A stretch of DNA of 14,035 nucleotides, taken from Baffinella frigidus (Eukaryota > Cryptophyceae > Cryptomonadales > Baffinellaceae). The notes beneath the pieces are model-generated. The model was not told the DNA's origin, made no database searches, and saw only the letters and a list, made by a program, of their open reading frames with translations. The translations under genes were made by a program, and so were the position numbers. The stretch is from NCBI GenBank assembly GCA_026770585.1, contig MU647132.1, positions 28,783 through 42,817 of the forward strand, in the 5' to 3' direction. Positions within the stretch are counted from its first letter, which is position 1. Every line of letters begins with the position of its first letter. Shown here in pieces: positions 9,372-13,683 of this stretch.

Positions 9372-12300
9372 GTGAGTGTGAGAAAGAGCCTTTGATGCCC
9401 TCGCGGTATCATCTCATGAAAGCCTTTTCAAACAGGGTTTCTCGCCAACGAAATTTACTACATAAACGCTTTACTTTTACTAGTAAGATCAAAGTGTGTA
9501 GTAAATTTCGTTGACAGCAACCCTGTCGTGGATGGTCGGGGACGACGCGAGCGCTGTCCGCGCTGCCGCCCTCGATGCTCTCGCGGTACTCTCTCTCTCT
9601 CGCGCGCGCGCGCTCTCTCTCGCGCTCGCTCTCTCGCTCTCTCGCTCTCTTTCTCTCTCTCTTGCGCTCTCTCTCTCTCGCTCCCTCCCTCCCTCCCTCC
9701 CTCCCTCCCTCCCTCCCTCCCTCCCTCCCTCTATCTCTCTCATACACACACACACACACACTTTTTGTTTCTCTCACACACACACTCCTAAAACCGAAAC
9801 CCCAACCTCGAAACGCGAGCGCTGTCAGCGCTGCCCACTCGGGGCTAGAAATGTGACTATTTTAAAAGTTTTAAACTTTTCAAGTCCTTTACAAGTGGAC
9901 CGATGTGTAGTAATTTTGACACACATATCACTGGTCAAAGGCGGCACTGGTCAAATGTGGCGCTGGTCAATTCCAAAGCATTTTCCATGTTATTCGCTGA
10001 CGATAGCGCCGGCGGCAGACAGCAAGTTCGTAAAGATAATCCAGGGGACCCATTCCACACGTAGGGTGCTGCGGTGCGATTCCATAAGTGACTATTCTTA
10101 CGTTGACATGCTGGATCTGCGGTACAAATCCGTCAATTTAGAAGCGAAAAAAGCCCAGGCTCACCAAATTGGCGAGGTCAAATAGACTACTATGGTCGCA
10201 GGTAATCGCGCCGGTGGGAGATAGTAAGATTGTGCAGATGCTCATGGGGGCGCATTGTATTCCGAACCCCGAAACCCGAAACCTGAAACCCGAAACCCGA
10301 AACCCGAAGCCCGAAATCCGAAATCCGAAACCCGAAATCCGAAACCCGAAACCCGAAACCCTACACCCGAAACCCTGCACCCTACACACGAAATCCGAAC
10401 CTCGAGACCCGAACCCCCAACCCCGAACCCCGAACCTCGAGTCCCGAAACCCTACACCCGAAACCCTACACCCGAAAACCTACACCCGACAACCGAAACC
10501 CTAAACCCCAAACCTGGAACCCTCAGGTGATAGCGCCGATGGGCGACAGCCACATCGTGCAGATGCTCATGGGGGCCCTCCAAGACACTTCACATATCGT
10601 CCGCGGCGCTGCCGTTCAGGTCACGAGCCTCTGAAATCCAAATCGTGCCGGTTACGGGTACCTCGATTTGAAATGTTATCAGGGAATTTAATACTGGAAT
10701 TGGAGACATTCAACCTTTCATCAGGGATTTTTTATTGATTCTGGTTCAAAACACGTGAGGCACCGCGCGCTACAAGACACTTCCCGTGGACACTTTCCAT
10801 CGCCGCCGTACAGGTCTAATCTCAATTAAAGCTTTCTAGAAAGGGTTTCTGCCAACGAAACCTTCTACTGTCGAAATGGGCTCCGCGCGGAAAAAATCGA
10901 GGTCAGGTCAGCAACATTTTCCCATTTTTTTGCCTTTTTGTGACATCTTATGGGTGGGAGATGCTGTTTTGAGATAAAAACCATGCCTAAGATAGCATCA
11001 AAGTCCATTTCTTGGAAAATTTCCTGATTTCCTGACCTGACCTCGATTCCGCGCGAAGCCCATTTCGACAATACGCAATTTGATCATACTAGTAATAGTA
11101 AAGCGTTTGTTTAGTAAATTTCTCCCTACAAGACACTTCCCATATCGTCCGCGGCGGCGCCGTTCAGGTCACGAGCCTTTGAAACCCAAACCGTACAGGT
11201 CACGAGCCTCGATGTTATCAGGGAATTTGGTACTGGAATTAGAGCCATTCAACCGATCATTAGGGATTTCGGTATAGCGTTTGCCACGCTTCCCATATCG
11301 TCCGCGTCGCCGCCGTGCAGCTAACGAGCTTCCATTGTCGGGAAATCTAGCACTGGGATTGGAGCCATTCAACCGATTGTCAGGGATTTGGCGCTCGTGC
11401 GCATCAGAGACAGAATCGTTGGTGCCGTGTGAATGCCTTTTCGTGAGTAGTGCTTAAAAACTCCACACAATCCAGGCGATGCACGCGCTCGTGCGAACCG
11501 GAGACAAAATCGTTGGTGTTTTTGGTGTATGGCTTTGACCCCAAACAGCAAACACCAAACACCCTCCAGGCGCTGCGCGCGCTGGTGCGAATCGGCGACA
11601 GAATCGTAGCGCGGCAACTGATGACGTGGCTGCGAAAGTCGTGGCTGCAGATCGCAGTTCTCGGCAACGACACCAAAATCAGGTCTCATCTCAGAGAATC
11701 CTTTCTAAACAGGGTTTCTCGCCGACGAAATTTACTACACATACGCTTTGCTAATACTGGTATGATCAAATTGTGTAGTAAATTTCGTTGACAGGAACCC
11801 TTTCTGAAAAGCTTTATTTGAGATTAGGGCGTAGGGTTCAGGAGCTCTGCTCTCGAGAACTGATGACGTGGCTGCGAAAGTCGTGGCTCCAGATCGCAGT
11901 CCTGGGCAACGACACCAAAATCAGGTAACAATGTCACTTTCTGAATCAGGTAAAAGCATTCCTTTCCAGTATGATTCTAATATTTTCACCTGATCACTAC
12001 GAAATTTACTACACAATTGAGTCTTACTAGTAATGGTAAAGCATATGTGTAGTAATTTTTGTTGCCAGTCGTGGCTCCAGATTGCGCTTCAGGGCAACGA
12101 CTCCAAAATCATGTCCGCTGATCACCTGCGGAAACGGTTAAAGACATTTCTTTCTGGCATAACGAAATCTACTACACAGTTGGGGCTTACTAGTAACAGT
12201 AAAGCATCTGTGTAGTAACTTTCGTTGCCAGAAAAGTAGTATTTTTAATTGTTTCTGGAGTTGAGTGCAAACCCCGCGCATACCCTCACCAGCGAGTGTG

Positions 12301-13648
12301 GTGGAGTCGCGGTTTTTTCTTTGAGTAGCAGTGGGTTTCTGTCGGTGTCGCTAGTTTGAATCAAGTCTTCTACAAAGATACGGCGATTTTTTTTCAATAT
12401 CCAGATGGCGATCTCGCCAAGTACACAACGTGCCCTGTGCACGCCTTCTTTGTTAGTAGTGCTTAACAAACACACACGATGTGTGTATGGTGTCTCCCTG
12501 CTTGACAATAATTGTAACGATGCACCGAAACAGGACGACAAACCGCGCCTTTCAGATGCCCCGCCGTATCGCGCTGGCACCCGACACGCTTACCTTAAAC
12601 CAAAAACCAAAAACCAAAAACCAAAAACCATAAACCATAGACCATAAACCATAAACCATAAACCCTTATTCCTAAACCCTAAACCCTAAAACGCTTAACC
12701 CCAAACCCTAAACCCTAAACCCCAAACCCTAAACCCCAAACCCCAAACCCCAAACTCCAAACCCCAAACCCCAAACCCCAAACCCCAAACCCCAAAACCC
12801 AAACCAAACCCCAAACCCTAATCCCAGGACGGCGGTCGCGCGGCTGCTGATGGACGTTCTCGAGTTCCAACACCCTGTCAGGAGCCACGCTCTCCTCGAC
12901 GGCATCGCTGACACCAACGTAGCCCCCCCCCCCCCCACACACACACACCTCCCTCCCTCTCTCCCTCTCCCTCTCTCGCTCTCTCGCTCTCTCTCTTTGT
13001 TACTTGATACCACCCCCTACCAGCATCCAGTCAGAAGCCACGCGCCTCTCGACGGCATCGCTGACACCAACGTACTAGCGCTGCCTCACTCCGGTTGACC
13101 GACTATTCTCAAGTTGACATGCTGGGTGTGTGGTGCACATTCGTCAACATTTGAACGAAAAAAGGCCCGGGCTCACCACATTGGTGAGCCCAAATAGACT
13201 GGGAAAGAGCTTGGTTACCCGCATCCCGTGTGTTCTGTTGGAGGTGTATGTGAAGAGCCCCTTCATGGCTACGATTGGTCAGAAAACTCGGCATTGAGGG
13301 TTAGGGCTTCGTGGTTAAGGGCGAGGGTAGAGGGTTCGCGGCTGTGGGGGTACGGTTCAGGGCGCAGGGTTGCAGGTTTGCGGGTTAGTTTTCAGGGTTT
13401 AGGGTTTTGAGGATGGGAGATCAGGCCTGCCCCCCCCCCTGCCTCGCACGCCAGACCTGAACCCGAACCCCGAAACCCCCAGGTACACAAGCAGAAGAAC
13501 GTGATAGCAGGCTTCTATGCAGGGGGGGGCGATTTGCCCCATCTCTCTCTCGCGCACGCGCTCTCTCTCTCACGCGCTCTCGCTCTCACTCACGCTCTCT
13601 CACGCGCACGCTCTCTCTCTCACACACACTCGCTCTCTCACACACACG

Positions 13649-13683
<35 letters not shown>

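Noticed and set aside
9511-10185. 224-residue + strand frame, longest in the window
   Set aside because: Contains CT, CCCT and CA microsatellite translation (SLSLS, LPPSLPPS). Only its first 25 or so codons are real HEAT-like sequence, namely the exon 9 echo.
12405-12470. Possible exon after a T8CAATATCCAG acceptor
   Set aside because: No HEAT-like frame, and it does not fit between the phase 2 end of exon 11 and the phase 2 start of exon 12.
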